Assembly: GCA_000991645.1 (NCBI GenBank)
Contig: LBRX01000005.1
Coordinates: 1 to 55,802, forward strand
Direction: 5' to 3'
DNA: 55,802 nt
Source of the DNA: Candidatus Moranbacteria bacterium GW2011_GWE2_36_40
GTDB taxonomy: Bacteria > Patescibacteriota > Minisyncoccia > Moranbacterales > GWC2-37-73
Position numbers and translations under genes: made by a program. The notes beneath the pieces are model-generated. The model ran no database searches, had not been told where the DNA came from, and saw only the letters and a program-made list of their open reading frames with translations. Below are positions 49,233 to 55,802 of this stretch, in pieces. Numbering within the stretch: position 1 is the first letter of the stretch; every line of letters begins with the position of its first letter.

Positions 49233-51413
49233 ATATGTTTTTCCGGTAAGCGCTGAGGCAATTTTATTGTCCGCTATCGCAGTTGCATTCCAAGTTCCAG
49301 TTGCAATTGTTCCAAGCGTTGTGATGTTTGTTGAACCTGTCCAAGTTGAAAGCGCAGTGTCTTCAACACTACCAAGTCCGATATCATTTTTTGTTAATGT
49401 TATCCAAGCAAGATCTGCTCCGACACCATTTGATTTCAAAAGTTGTCCAGAAGTTCCGGGTCCGAGTAATGACCAAGTTGGAGTAGCTCCTTGACCAGCA
49501 ATTATAGCTCCTTGAACCACTGTATTTGCAGTCGTATCTGAATGTGAAGTTGAAAGAAATGGATGAGCGCTTCCTGAAACAGAACCCCAGGTTGGAACTC
49601 CACCAACAATTGTCAACGCTTGACCATCAGATCCAATTGAGCGACGTGAAAAAGTATTTCCACTGGAATAATATAACATGTCACCAGCACTGTATGTTGA
49701 AAGTCCGGTGCCACCATTGGCAATTGTCAATGGCGAAGAAAGAGTAAGTGAGGCAAAAGTAGCATCAGCTGTAGTTGAAATATTTTGAGGCAAAGAAATT
49801 GTGACGACACCAGTATTTGCTGAAACTGTTATTTGATTTGCTGTTCCATTAAGTTGCGTTACTCCAGCATTTGCAATGCTAACTGTTCCTGGTCCATTAG
49901 TAACGGAAATTCCAGTGCTGCCACTCAATGTTGCCAGAGAATAATCTGTTCCATTTCCGATTAATAATTGTCCACTGGCAGGCGCAGCAGAAAGTCCAGT
50001 TCCACCTTTTGCAATTCCCAAAACAGCAAGTTCTGTCAAAGTGTTTCCTGCTCCCCAGATTGCCAAATTATTTTGCGTTCCACTTCCTGTCACTCCTCCT
50101 GCACCCAAAACTGAAACCCAACTTGGCAAATGTGTGATCGGATCAATCATCAAAACTTTACTGTCAGCACCAACATTAGAAAGTTTGCTAAGCGTGTTTG
50201 CTGCACTTGAATAAAGCAAATCTCCAGCAGCATAAGTATTTATCCCTGTTCCACCGCGCACAGCACTTATTGTTCCGCCATTCCAAACGCTGGCAGCATT
50301 TGAAAAATTCCAAGCTCCTGTAATAATTTCATTTTGATTTTTTCTTGCAATACCAGAAGTCGCATAATCAATCCCTATTGTTGCAATATTGCTGGCCAAA
50401 CTAAAAGAAAAATCACTATTAAAATTAATTTCACTAATTGAATCTTCGCCATTAACTGTAATAACAGCCATTGATGCTCCAACAAAATTTGAACATTTCC
50501 AAACTTTAGCGCCAGAATCCCAGCTCAAAACCTGACTATTGGCACAACCTTGAAGCAACGACAACTGATTACTATTAACTCCCGCAAATTCAAGTCCTGA
50601 ATATGACTGAGTATTTCCAGTAGTTCCATCCAATGCATCCAAGAGATTTATTCCCAAAGTCAAATCCAGACCTTCGCCACCAGCATTTCCACCCAAAATT
50701 CCATTACCACCAGAAATTGAAGCAACGTAATCCCCTGTCGTGTTCGATCCCAAAGCAATCAAATTTGAAAGTGATGTTTTTCCTGTTCCGCCATATTTAA
50801 CATCAAGAATTCCTGAATTTATTTCTGAAGCATCTGATTTTTTCAAGCGAGAATCATTTCCCAAAACCAGTTGCTTTGACCCTGTTCCTGTTGGAAGCAT
50901 GTCTATGTCAATTTTTCCTTTCACATCAAGCTGTGGAATGTTTCCATTTCCAGTTCCTAGTGTTGCGCCTTCAAGCATGGCTGAATCCAAAGCAAATGGG
51001 GCAGCTCCAAGTTTTTTGCGAGGAACAAATTCACTGTCAGTATTTATTCTTATTCCAAGATAATATTCTGTGCTTGAAAAATTAAGATCGGTCGGAACTG
51101 GCGTTGATGCTCCAAGATAGGCGCTCAAAACTCCATCGCGAATGTACACTTTTTGAGTTTCCTGCCAAACACGCTGCGATGCGTCACTGTTGGATGGATA
51201 CGCATCAACATTTTTTCGATCATTTCGATACAAAGCAAAACGAATTTCATATTCGCCATTTGGCAAGGCTTCATTCTTGCTGTTTGCAACAAATGCTGAG
51301 ACATTGATTTGCGGCAAAACTTGAGCATGCGAAAACTCAACACCAAGAATCAACAACATTGAAGCAATGAAGGTAGTTGAGGCTATTAAAATTTTATTTT
51401 TGTTACTTATCAT
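49092..51413 (-). CDS. Tail-fibre-like giant surface protein, 5' part with signal peptide
   Basis: 773 aa. A signal peptide (ILIASTTFIASMLLILGVEF, cleavage near SHA-QV) is followed by a ~150-residue N-terminal domain (INVSAFVANSKNEALPNGEY, VYIRDGVLSAYLGA, RKKLGAAPFALDS) typical of CPR fibre-like proteins. The rest is repeats such as GGTGINTYAAGDLLYSS and GTANQITVSANTGVVTISLP. The last ~27 residues (HLHHMLQHFHQAQQ...) are out of frame; the true frame continues in the 47650-49104 part. The product would be a long, probably trimeric, surface fibre. Confidence 0.75.
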   Translation of the reverse strand: MISNKNKILIASTTFIASMLLILGVEFSHAQVLPQINVSAFVANSKNEALPNGEYEIRFALYRNDRKNVDAYPSNSDASQRVWQETQKVYIRDGVLSAYLGASTPVPTDLNFSSTEYYLGIRINTDSEFVPRKKLGAAPFALDSAMLEGATLGTGNGNIPQLDVKGKIDIDMLPTGTGSKQLVLGNDSRLKKSDASEINSGILDVKYGGTGKTSLSNLIALGSNTTGDYVASISGGNGILGGNAGGEGLDLTLGINLLDALDGTTGNTQSYSGLEFAGVNSNQLSLLQGCANSQVLSWDSGAKVWKCSNFVGASMAVITVNGEDSISEINFNSDFSFSLASNIATIGIDYATSGIARKNQNEIITGAWNFSNAASVWNGGTISAVRGGTGINTYAAGDLLYSSAANTLSKLSNVGADSKVLMIDPITHLPSWVSVLGAGGVTGSGTQNNLAIWGAGNTLTELAVLGIAKGGTGLSAAPASGQLLIGNGTDYSLATLSGSTGISVTNGPGTVSIANAGVTQLNGTANQITVSANTGVVTISLPQNISTTADATFASLTLSSPLTIANGGTGLSTYSAGDMLYYSSGNTFSRRSIGSDGQALTIVGGVPTWGSVSGSAHPFLSTSHSDTTANTVVQGAIIAGQGATPTWSLLGPGTSGQLLKSNGVGADLAWITLTKNDIGLGSVEDTALSTWTGSTNITTLGTIATGTWNATAIADNKIASALTGKTYNGLTITANGTNTLNIAAHLHHMLQHFHQAQQTSSGLHQTDQQECQP

Positions 51414-51492
51414 TGTCGCAAAAATGAAACACCCCTTTTATTTTAAATCTTTTTCCAAACCAATTTCACAAACTTTATAACTTTCAACTTTT

Positions 51493-52338
51493 TTACTTTT
51501 TCATTGCCCATCCAAAAATATCTCCGAACTGTGCAGCAATCAATTCAAAAACAGAAACCGGTTTGGCTCCAGTAAACACAGCAAGCACATTAGAGCTAGA
51601 AATATTTCCTGAACGATCAACCACCTTAACAGAAAAAAGATATCTTGCTGACTGCTCAAGACTATTGAGGATGAGCGCATGTGAAAATCCATATCCATCT
51701 TCTTTGATGCTTCTCTCTGATCCATTTCCATCTTTGGAATATTTAACTTCGGATTTTGCCAACTTGTTTGTTTTCCAAGAAAGCAACAGCTGAGTTTTTT
51801 TCCCATCTTTGCTCATCAACATTTCACTGTGCACATCAGAAACTTCCAATGGCAAATTTTCACTGACAGCTTCCAAGACAATATTCCCAGTTCCAATTGC
51901 AATTTCTCGTATTTGATAATTTTCACTTTTTCCATCCAATCCTTTTTCCTCGCCACTAATATTAATATTTTCAGAAATAGCAGGAGAATTTTGACTTTCC
52001 TTTTCAATTGCTGGAGTGGTTACTTTTGGATCATTCAAAAAAGCATGATCTTGATTTTCAGGAATCTCAATTTGCGCTTGTTCTGCTTGCATGTTTTTCT
52101 CTTGAGAATTTTTATTTTTAAAAAATACTATTATCAAAGCTCCGAATGTCGCCAACAAAACAAGCATTATTCCGGCTATTTTCAAACCTTTTCGACGAAA
52201 ATCTTTCTTTTTTTGCAACTTCTGAAATTCCAACTCAACCCGATTTTCCTCAGCCCGAAAACGATTACTTCTGTCTCCTGAAGCAACCTCAAAATTCTCA
52301 GTTTTTTCTGATTGATTTTCCACCTTTTCCTTTTCCAA
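51493..52338 (-). CDS. Membrane-anchored FN3-like protein with disordered linker
   Basis: 281 aa. The N-terminal ~50 residues are charged and cytoplasmic (EKEKVENQSEKTENFEVA). One membrane segment at ~54-72 (IAGIMLVLLATFGALIIVFF) is followed by a Glu/Gln/Asn-rich linker to ~160. The outside domain at ~165-265 is FN3-like (VSDVHSEMLMSKDGKKTQLL, LSWKTNKLAKSEVKYS, ARYLFSVKVVDRSGNISSSN). It starts downstream of the gyrB terminator and precedes the fibre gene by 80 bp, so it may help anchor or assemble the fibre. No enzyme motifs. Confidence 0.7.
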   Translation of the reverse strand: MEKEKVENQSEKTENFEVASGDRSNRFRAEENRVELEFQKLQKKKDFRRKGLKIAGIMLVLLATFGALIIVFFKNKNSQEKNMQAEQAQIEIPENQDHAFLNDPKVTTPAIEKESQNSPAISENINISGEEKGLDGKSENYQIREIAIGTGNIVLEAVSENLPLEVSDVHSEMLMSKDGKKTQLLLSWKTNKLAKSEVKYSKDGNGSERSIKEDGYGFSHALILNSLEQSARYLFSVKVVDRSGNISSSNVLAVFTGAKPVSVFELIAAQFGDIFGWAMKK

Positions 52339-52496
52339 TTTTTTGTTTTATTAAAGGAAAAAATCCCACAAATTACCTGTACAAATTATACCTTTTTTTT
52401 CACTTTTAGACAACAAAATATCAAGTCAAATTTTGGCTTAAATCAAGCAAAACTATTCCAAACAAAAAAGTTATCCACAGCTTATTTTGCATAATA

Positions 52497-52527
52497 AAAA
52501 ATCCCGACAAAATGCCGAGATTTTTTG
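52497..52527 (-). terminator. Intrinsic terminator downstream of gyrB
   Basis: Minus strand AAAAAATCTCGGC, loop ATTTT, GTCGGGATTTTTT: an 11-13 bp stem followed by a T run, 170 bp after the gyrB stop. Confidence 0.75.
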
Positions 52528-52559
52528 AGATTTTTCAGATACTATTTTTGTTTTTTATC

Positions 52560-52675
52560 TGACCCTCTCAACCTCTCTGTCCTACGGACATCTCTCCTCA
52601 TCTGAGGAGAGAAAAATATTAAAGAAATCCACACCCTCTCTGTTCTGACTACAGGACATCTCTCCCAAAGGGAGA
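52560..52675. repeat. Two copies of a CTCTCTGT...GGACATCTCTCC hairpin element
   Basis: Copy 1 at ~52562-52612 (ACCTCTCTGTCCTACGGAC then CTCTCCTC...GAGGAGAG) and copy 2 at ~52632-52678 (ACCCTCTCTGTTCTGAC then CTCTCCCAAAGGGAGAG). Each combines a conserved lead and a purine/pyrimidine hairpin. REP-like repeats between gyrB and its terminator. Confidence 0.65.
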
Positions 52676-52696
52676 GAACGATATTGAAGAAAGTTT

Positions 52697-54799
52697 TTAG
52701 ACGTCCAAATTCTTCACACTTTTGGCATGAGTTTGAATAAAGCGACGACGAGGTTCAACATCGGATCCCATCAATATGTCAAAAACTCTATCAGCTTCTT
52801 CAGCATCTTCAATTTCAACTTTCATCATTTTTCTGTGTTCAGGATCCATTGTTGTGTCCCACAATTGTTGCGGATTCATTTCTCCAAGACCTTTGTAACG
52901 CTGGATCGTGACGCCTGCAATTTTTTCAATCTCTCCATCGCCAGCTTCCAAATCTTCATCTGTTATCTCATTTTCTGTTGATATTTCTGACCCGTCTGCC
53001 GCCGAGGCAGAAGTATCCATTTTTGCTGCCTTTGCTGCCTTTTTATCAGCTGCTTTTTCAGCACCCTTTTCAACAGCTTTCAGTCTAAATTCTTCCACGA
53101 TCGCATCTTTTTCTTCATCATTATAAACCCAACGAACATCTTTTCCTTTTTGAATACGATAGAGTGGCGGTTGTGCAATATAGATGTGTCCATTCGTAAT
53201 CAATTCTTCAAAATATCGATAGAAAAATGTCAAAAGCAAAACGCGAATATGTGAACCATCAACGTCGGCATCGGCCATGATTATTATTTTTCCATACCTA
53301 AGACGACTAACATCAAAAGTCTCTCCGATACCTGTTCCAAGCGCAATAATAATCGGCTTCAGGGTGTCAGATTTCACAACCTTGTCCAAACTGGTTTTTT
53401 CCACATTAACCAATTTTCCTCGAAGTGGCAAGATGGCCTGAAACATACGGTTTCTCCCCTGCTTGGCAGAGCCACCAGCAGAATCTCCCTCCACAATATA
53501 TAGCTCTGAAAGTTCAGCATTACGTGTTGTGCAGTCAGCAAGTTTTCCCGGTAAAGTCATTCCCTCCAAAGCACCTTTTCGCAAAACTGCATCCTTGGCT
53601 GCTCTGGCAGCAATTCTAGCTCTAACAGTCAACAAACATTTTTCAATCATGGCCTTGGCATTGGTTGGATGTTTTTCCAAAAATTCCACCAAACCTTCCG
53701 CGGTAATACTCGAAACAATTCCTCGAACTTCCGCATTTCCAAGTTTTGATTTTGTCTGACCTTCGAATTGAGGATTGCGAAGTTTCACACTAACAACCGC
53801 GGTCAATCCTTCTTTCAAATCCTCATTTGTCATTCCCCCATCTTTTTCTTTGATCAAATTATTCTTTTTTGCATAATCATTCAGCACACGCGTAAGTGCC
53901 ATTTTAAACCCAGTTACATGCATTCCACCTTCTGGAGTAAAAATATTGTTTGCAAAAGAATACAAATGCTCCTTGTATCCATCAGTGTATTGAAGCGAAA
54001 CTTCAACCGACACATCATCAACATTTTTTTCAACATACACTGGCATTTCATTTTTAATCTGCTTTCCACGATTCAAAAATTTCACAAAAGAAACTATTCC
54101 TCCATCAAAATAAAATCCATGTCTGCGAATCTTGTAGGATTCTTCAGGTGTTTTTGCTTCTCGACGATCTTCAACAATAATCTTCACACCCTTCGTCAAA
54201 TATGCTTGTTGGCGAACATAATCCAAAATTTTTGTCCAGGAATATTTAATCTCTGGAAATATTTCACTATCAGCCTTGAAAGTTATGGTTGTTCCTGTGA
54301 TGTCAGATTTTCCAACAGGCTTAACTGGTCCAAGTGGAATACCGCGCTTATATTCTTGTTTCCAAATCTTTCCTTCTCTTTGAACCTCCACAATTGTTGT
54401 TTCCGAAAGTGCATTAACCACAGAAACACCCACGCCATGCAAACCTCCAGAAATTTTATAGCCTTCTCCACCAAATTTTCCACCAGCATGCAAAACTGTC
54501 AACACTGTTTCCAATGTTGATTTTTTTGTCTGTGGATGAATTTCTACTGGAATTCCACGTCCATAATCCCTAACTGAAATGACATTGTCAGGCAAAAGCT
54601 GCACCAAAATATCATTTCCGTGCCCAGCCATTGCTTCATCAATAGAGTTGTTCACCACTTCCCAAATCAAATGATGCAGACCTTCCGTAGAAGTTCCACC
54701 GATATACATTCCGGGACGTTTTCGAACTGGATCAAGTCCTTCCAACACTTGAATTTCTTTCGCACCATATTCTGATTTTGCAACTTTTTCTTTAGCCAT
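52697..54799 (-). CDS. gyrB: DNA gyrase subunit B
   Basis: 700 aa. The GHKL ATPase domain has EVVNNSIDEAMAGHG at ~47-61, VRDYGRGIPVEIHP at ~76-89, and GGKFGGEGYKISGGLHGVGV at ~106-124. The transducer region follows. The TOPRIM domain has ELYIVEGDSAGGSAKQGRNR at ~432-451 and MADADVDGSHIR at ~508-519, the Mg-binding acidic residues. The C-terminus has IQRYKGLGEMNPQQLWDTTM at ~632-651, which identifies GyrB rather than ParE only by general similarity. A low-complexity linker at ~575-627 (EKAADKKAAKAAK, then acidic) replaces a shorter loop. It works with GyrA to introduce negative supercoils using ATP. A terminator lies downstream. Confidence 0.95.
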   Translation of the reverse strand: MAKEKVAKSEYGAKEIQVLEGLDPVRKRPGMYIGGTSTEGLHHLIWEVVNNSIDEAMAGHGNDILVQLLPDNVISVRDYGRGIPVEIHPQTKKSTLETVLTVLHAGGKFGGEGYKISGGLHGVGVSVVNALSETTIVEVQREGKIWKQEYKRGIPLGPVKPVGKSDITGTTITFKADSEIFPEIKYSWTKILDYVRQQAYLTKGVKIIVEDRREAKTPEESYKIRRHGFYFDGGIVSFVKFLNRGKQIKNEMPVYVEKNVDDVSVEVSLQYTDGYKEHLYSFANNIFTPEGGMHVTGFKMALTRVLNDYAKKNNLIKEKDGGMTNEDLKEGLTAVVSVKLRNPQFEGQTKSKLGNAEVRGIVSSITAEGLVEFLEKHPTNAKAMIEKCLLTVRARIAARAAKDAVLRKGALEGMTLPGKLADCTTRNAELSELYIVEGDSAGGSAKQGRNRMFQAILPLRGKLVNVEKTSLDKVVKSDTLKPIIIALGTGIGETFDVSRLRYGKIIIMADADVDGSHIRVLLLTFFYRYFEELITNGHIYIAQPPLYRIQKGKDVRWVYNDEEKDAIVEEFRLKAVEKGAEKAADKKAAKAAKMDTSASAADGSEISTENEITDEDLEAGDGEIEKIAGVTIQRYKGLGEMNPQQLWDTTMDPEHRKMMKVEIEDAEEADRVFDILMGSDVEPRRRFIQTHAKSVKNLDV
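52995..53011. repeat. Small GC-rich hairpin inside the gyrB linker
   Basis: TCTGCC and GGCAGA arms with a 5-nt loop, in the codons for the Thr-Ser-Ala-Ser-Ala-Ala-Asp linker. It looks like a short palindromic repeat that landed in a tolerant part of the gene. Confidence 0.4.
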
Positions 54800-54954
54800 A
54801 TTATTCTTTTCTATAAATCTAATTAATCACTTAGCGTTTTTATAAATTTTTAATTTCCAATTTTTAATTTTTAAATAAATCTTAATGTCTTAATTTTTTA
54901 AACATTAAAAATTCAAACATTATTTATAAAATTAAAAATTACAAAATTATTTTA

Positions 54955-55377
54955 TTATCTTCTCGTCAAAAAATACAATTCAACAAGAAATATTCCAGCC
55001 ACTGCTAATGCTCCGTCCCACCAAGTCAACAAGCGATTTTGCTGCAAAAAAAGCAACGCCACCACGAGCACCGACATCAAAACACCTTGACGGAAACTCA
55101 TTCCAATATATGCAAGTGCTGTTTTTTCATCCCCGCCAATTGATCTTCTGAGCCAAGTAAAAAAAAGAACAAACACTCCAGCCAACAATAAAAATGTTGC
55201 TACAAAAAAAATAGCCTGCCCAATGGCCCCGGTTTTTTCAGGATCAACTTGTTTTATAACAAGAATCCATGCTGCCAACATGGCAATAACTCCAGTTCTA
55301 ATTATCCAAAGATAAGATCTGAGTGTCATATTTTTTGTTTGTTTTTTCAATTTTCCTACTAACAAAGTATACATCAT
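54955..55377 (-). CDS. Small integral membrane protein, function unknown
   Basis: 140 aa from the ATG at 55377; an internal ATG at 55329 is also possible. Four hydrophobic segments: TGVIAMLAAWILVI, IGQAIFFVATFLLLAGVFVL, GVLMSVLVVALLFL and WWDGALAVAGIFLVELYFL, with basic loops (WLRRSIGG, TRR end). Not matched to a named family. It is between tRNA-Asp and gyrB in a housekeeping stretch. The ~155 bp to gyrB are very A/T rich and show no gene. Confidence 0.65.
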   Translation of the reverse strand: MMYTLLVGKLKKQTKNMTLRSYLWIIRTGVIAMLAAWILVIKQVDPEKTGAIGQAIFFVATFLLLAGVFVLFFTWLRRSIGGDEKTALAYIGMSFRQGVLMSVLVVALLFLQQNRLLTWWDGALAVAGIFLVELYFLTRR

Positions 55378-55438
55378 TCAAAACCTTTCCGCAAGGCTTT
55401 GTCAGTTATCTTTTGCTTCAAACAAGGCTTTGAAAATA

Positions 55439-55470
55439 CAAATACAGCACCCGAATGGATGCTGTATTTG
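55439..55470. terminator. Hairpin terminator downstream of tRNA-Asp
   Basis: Perfect 11-bp arms CAAATACAGCA and TGCTGTATTTG with a 10-nt loop; T-rich on both sides. It separates the tRNA from the membrane-protein gene. Confidence 0.75.
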
Positions 55471-55478
55471 TTTTAATG

Positions 55479-55552
55479 CGGGGCCGATGGGACTCGAACC
55501 CACGACCTATTGCGTGACAGGCAATCGCTCTAACCAGCTGAGCTACGACCCC
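55479..55552 (-). tRNA. tRNA-Asp (GTC)
   Basis: Minus strand GGGGTCGTAGCTCAG start and ...GTTCGAGTCC TΨC arm, with a 7-bp acceptor stem (GGGGTCG/CGGCCCC) and discriminator G. The anticodon loop CTGTCAC gives GTC. CCA is not encoded. Confidence 0.95.
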
Positions 55553-55559
55553 ATTATTT

Positions 55560-55679
55560 AGAAAAAATTTCTAATTTCTAATTTCTAATTTCTAAACAAA
55601 TTCCAATGACTCAATTTCTAAATTGAAAAATTGAAAATTAAATGAAAATTGTGAATTGAAAATTGAAAATTAATCTTTG
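55560..55679. repeat. A/T-rich spacer with short tandem repeats
   Basis: Runs of ATTTCTA and of TTGAAAA-type units between the two tRNA genes. No gene seen. Confidence 0.6.
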
Positions 55680-55753
55680 TAGCAGGGGTGGGACTCGGAC
55701 CCACGACCCCAGCCTTATGAAGGCTGTGCTCTAACCAGCTGAGCTACCCTGCC
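55680..55753 (-). tRNA. tRNA-Met (CAT), elongator type
   Basis: Minus strand GGCAGGGTAGCTCAG start; anticodon loop TTCATAA between CAGCC and GGCTG stems; acceptor GGCAGGG/CCCTGCT with discriminator A. The stem lacks the three G-C pairs of initiators. A tRNA-Ile with modified CAT cannot be excluded from sequence alone. Confidence 0.9.
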
Positions 55754-55802
55754 AATCAAACAAACAACTTACAACTAACCACAAACAACTGTGAGTTTTT
55801 GT

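Overview
The window looks like part of a chromosome of a candidate phyla radiation (Patescibacteria) bacterium, probably from the Parcubacteria/Moranbacteria side. This is an inference from several signs: low GC, very large secreted proteins with LamG, choice-of-anchor-Q-like, FN3 and Ig-like modules, many ATPase/DUF4143 genes, and a diversity-generating retroelement (DGR). The standard genetic code fits (TGA works as stop), which argues against Gracilibacteria/SR1. Every protein and tRNA gene I can support is on the minus strand, so transcription runs from high to low coordinates.

Layout, low to high coordinate. (1) 66-6478: a four-gene cluster of secreted or anchored surface proteins, including a cohesin-like/Ig-repeat protein next to an FN3-dockerin protein. 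(2) 6688-9297: an O-antigen-ligase-like membrane protein with C-terminal TPRs. (3) 9385-19920: an accessory array of four ATPase/DUF4143 genes, an AbiEi/AbiEii toxin-antitoxin pair and a RhuM-Fic gene. They are set between short recurring remnants of surface-protein genes: a C-terminal peptide ending GLSVM-stop or a variant of it, and a LamG C-terminal tail. Several palindromic repeats lie in the same gaps. (4) 19879-29837: a 639-aa secreted protein and a giant (~2,630 aa) surface protein with five beta-helix units and two LamG domains, whose signal peptide is out of frame with the body. (5) 29962-32968: a DGR made of a variable C-type-lectin-like target, a reverse transcriptase, a template repeat and an Avd-like protein. 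The template repeat is split by a 296-bp element with 17-bp perfect terminal inverted repeats and 8-bp target duplications; its only gene is an 87-aa GIY-YIG nuclease. (6) 33125-38797: an AlbA_2/Schlafen-type regulator, an anchored hypothetical protein, two more ATPase/DUF4143 genes, and a REP-associated tyrosine transposase with its palindromes around it and one inside it. (7) 38957-42813: a second giant LamG/beta-helix gene, frameshifted just after its signal peptide. (8) 42986-52338: a four-helix-bundle-suffix protein, a tail-fibre-like giant surface gene in three frames, and an anchored FN3 protein. (9) 52697-55753: housekeeping genes: gyrB, a small membrane protein, tRNA-Asp and tRNA-Met.

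The ATPase/DUF4143, AbiEi and RhuM-Fic genes mostly carry their own strong sigma-70-type promoter (TTGAC-like box, usually 17 bp, then a TATAAT-like box). In most cases a gene-specific inverted repeat overlaps it, which suggests self-contained, self-regulated cassettes. The surface genes supply repeated modules that appear to act as recombination substrates and landing sites. The two most unusual observations are the GIY-YIG micro-element inside the DGR template and the surface-gene-remnant-bracketed accessory array.
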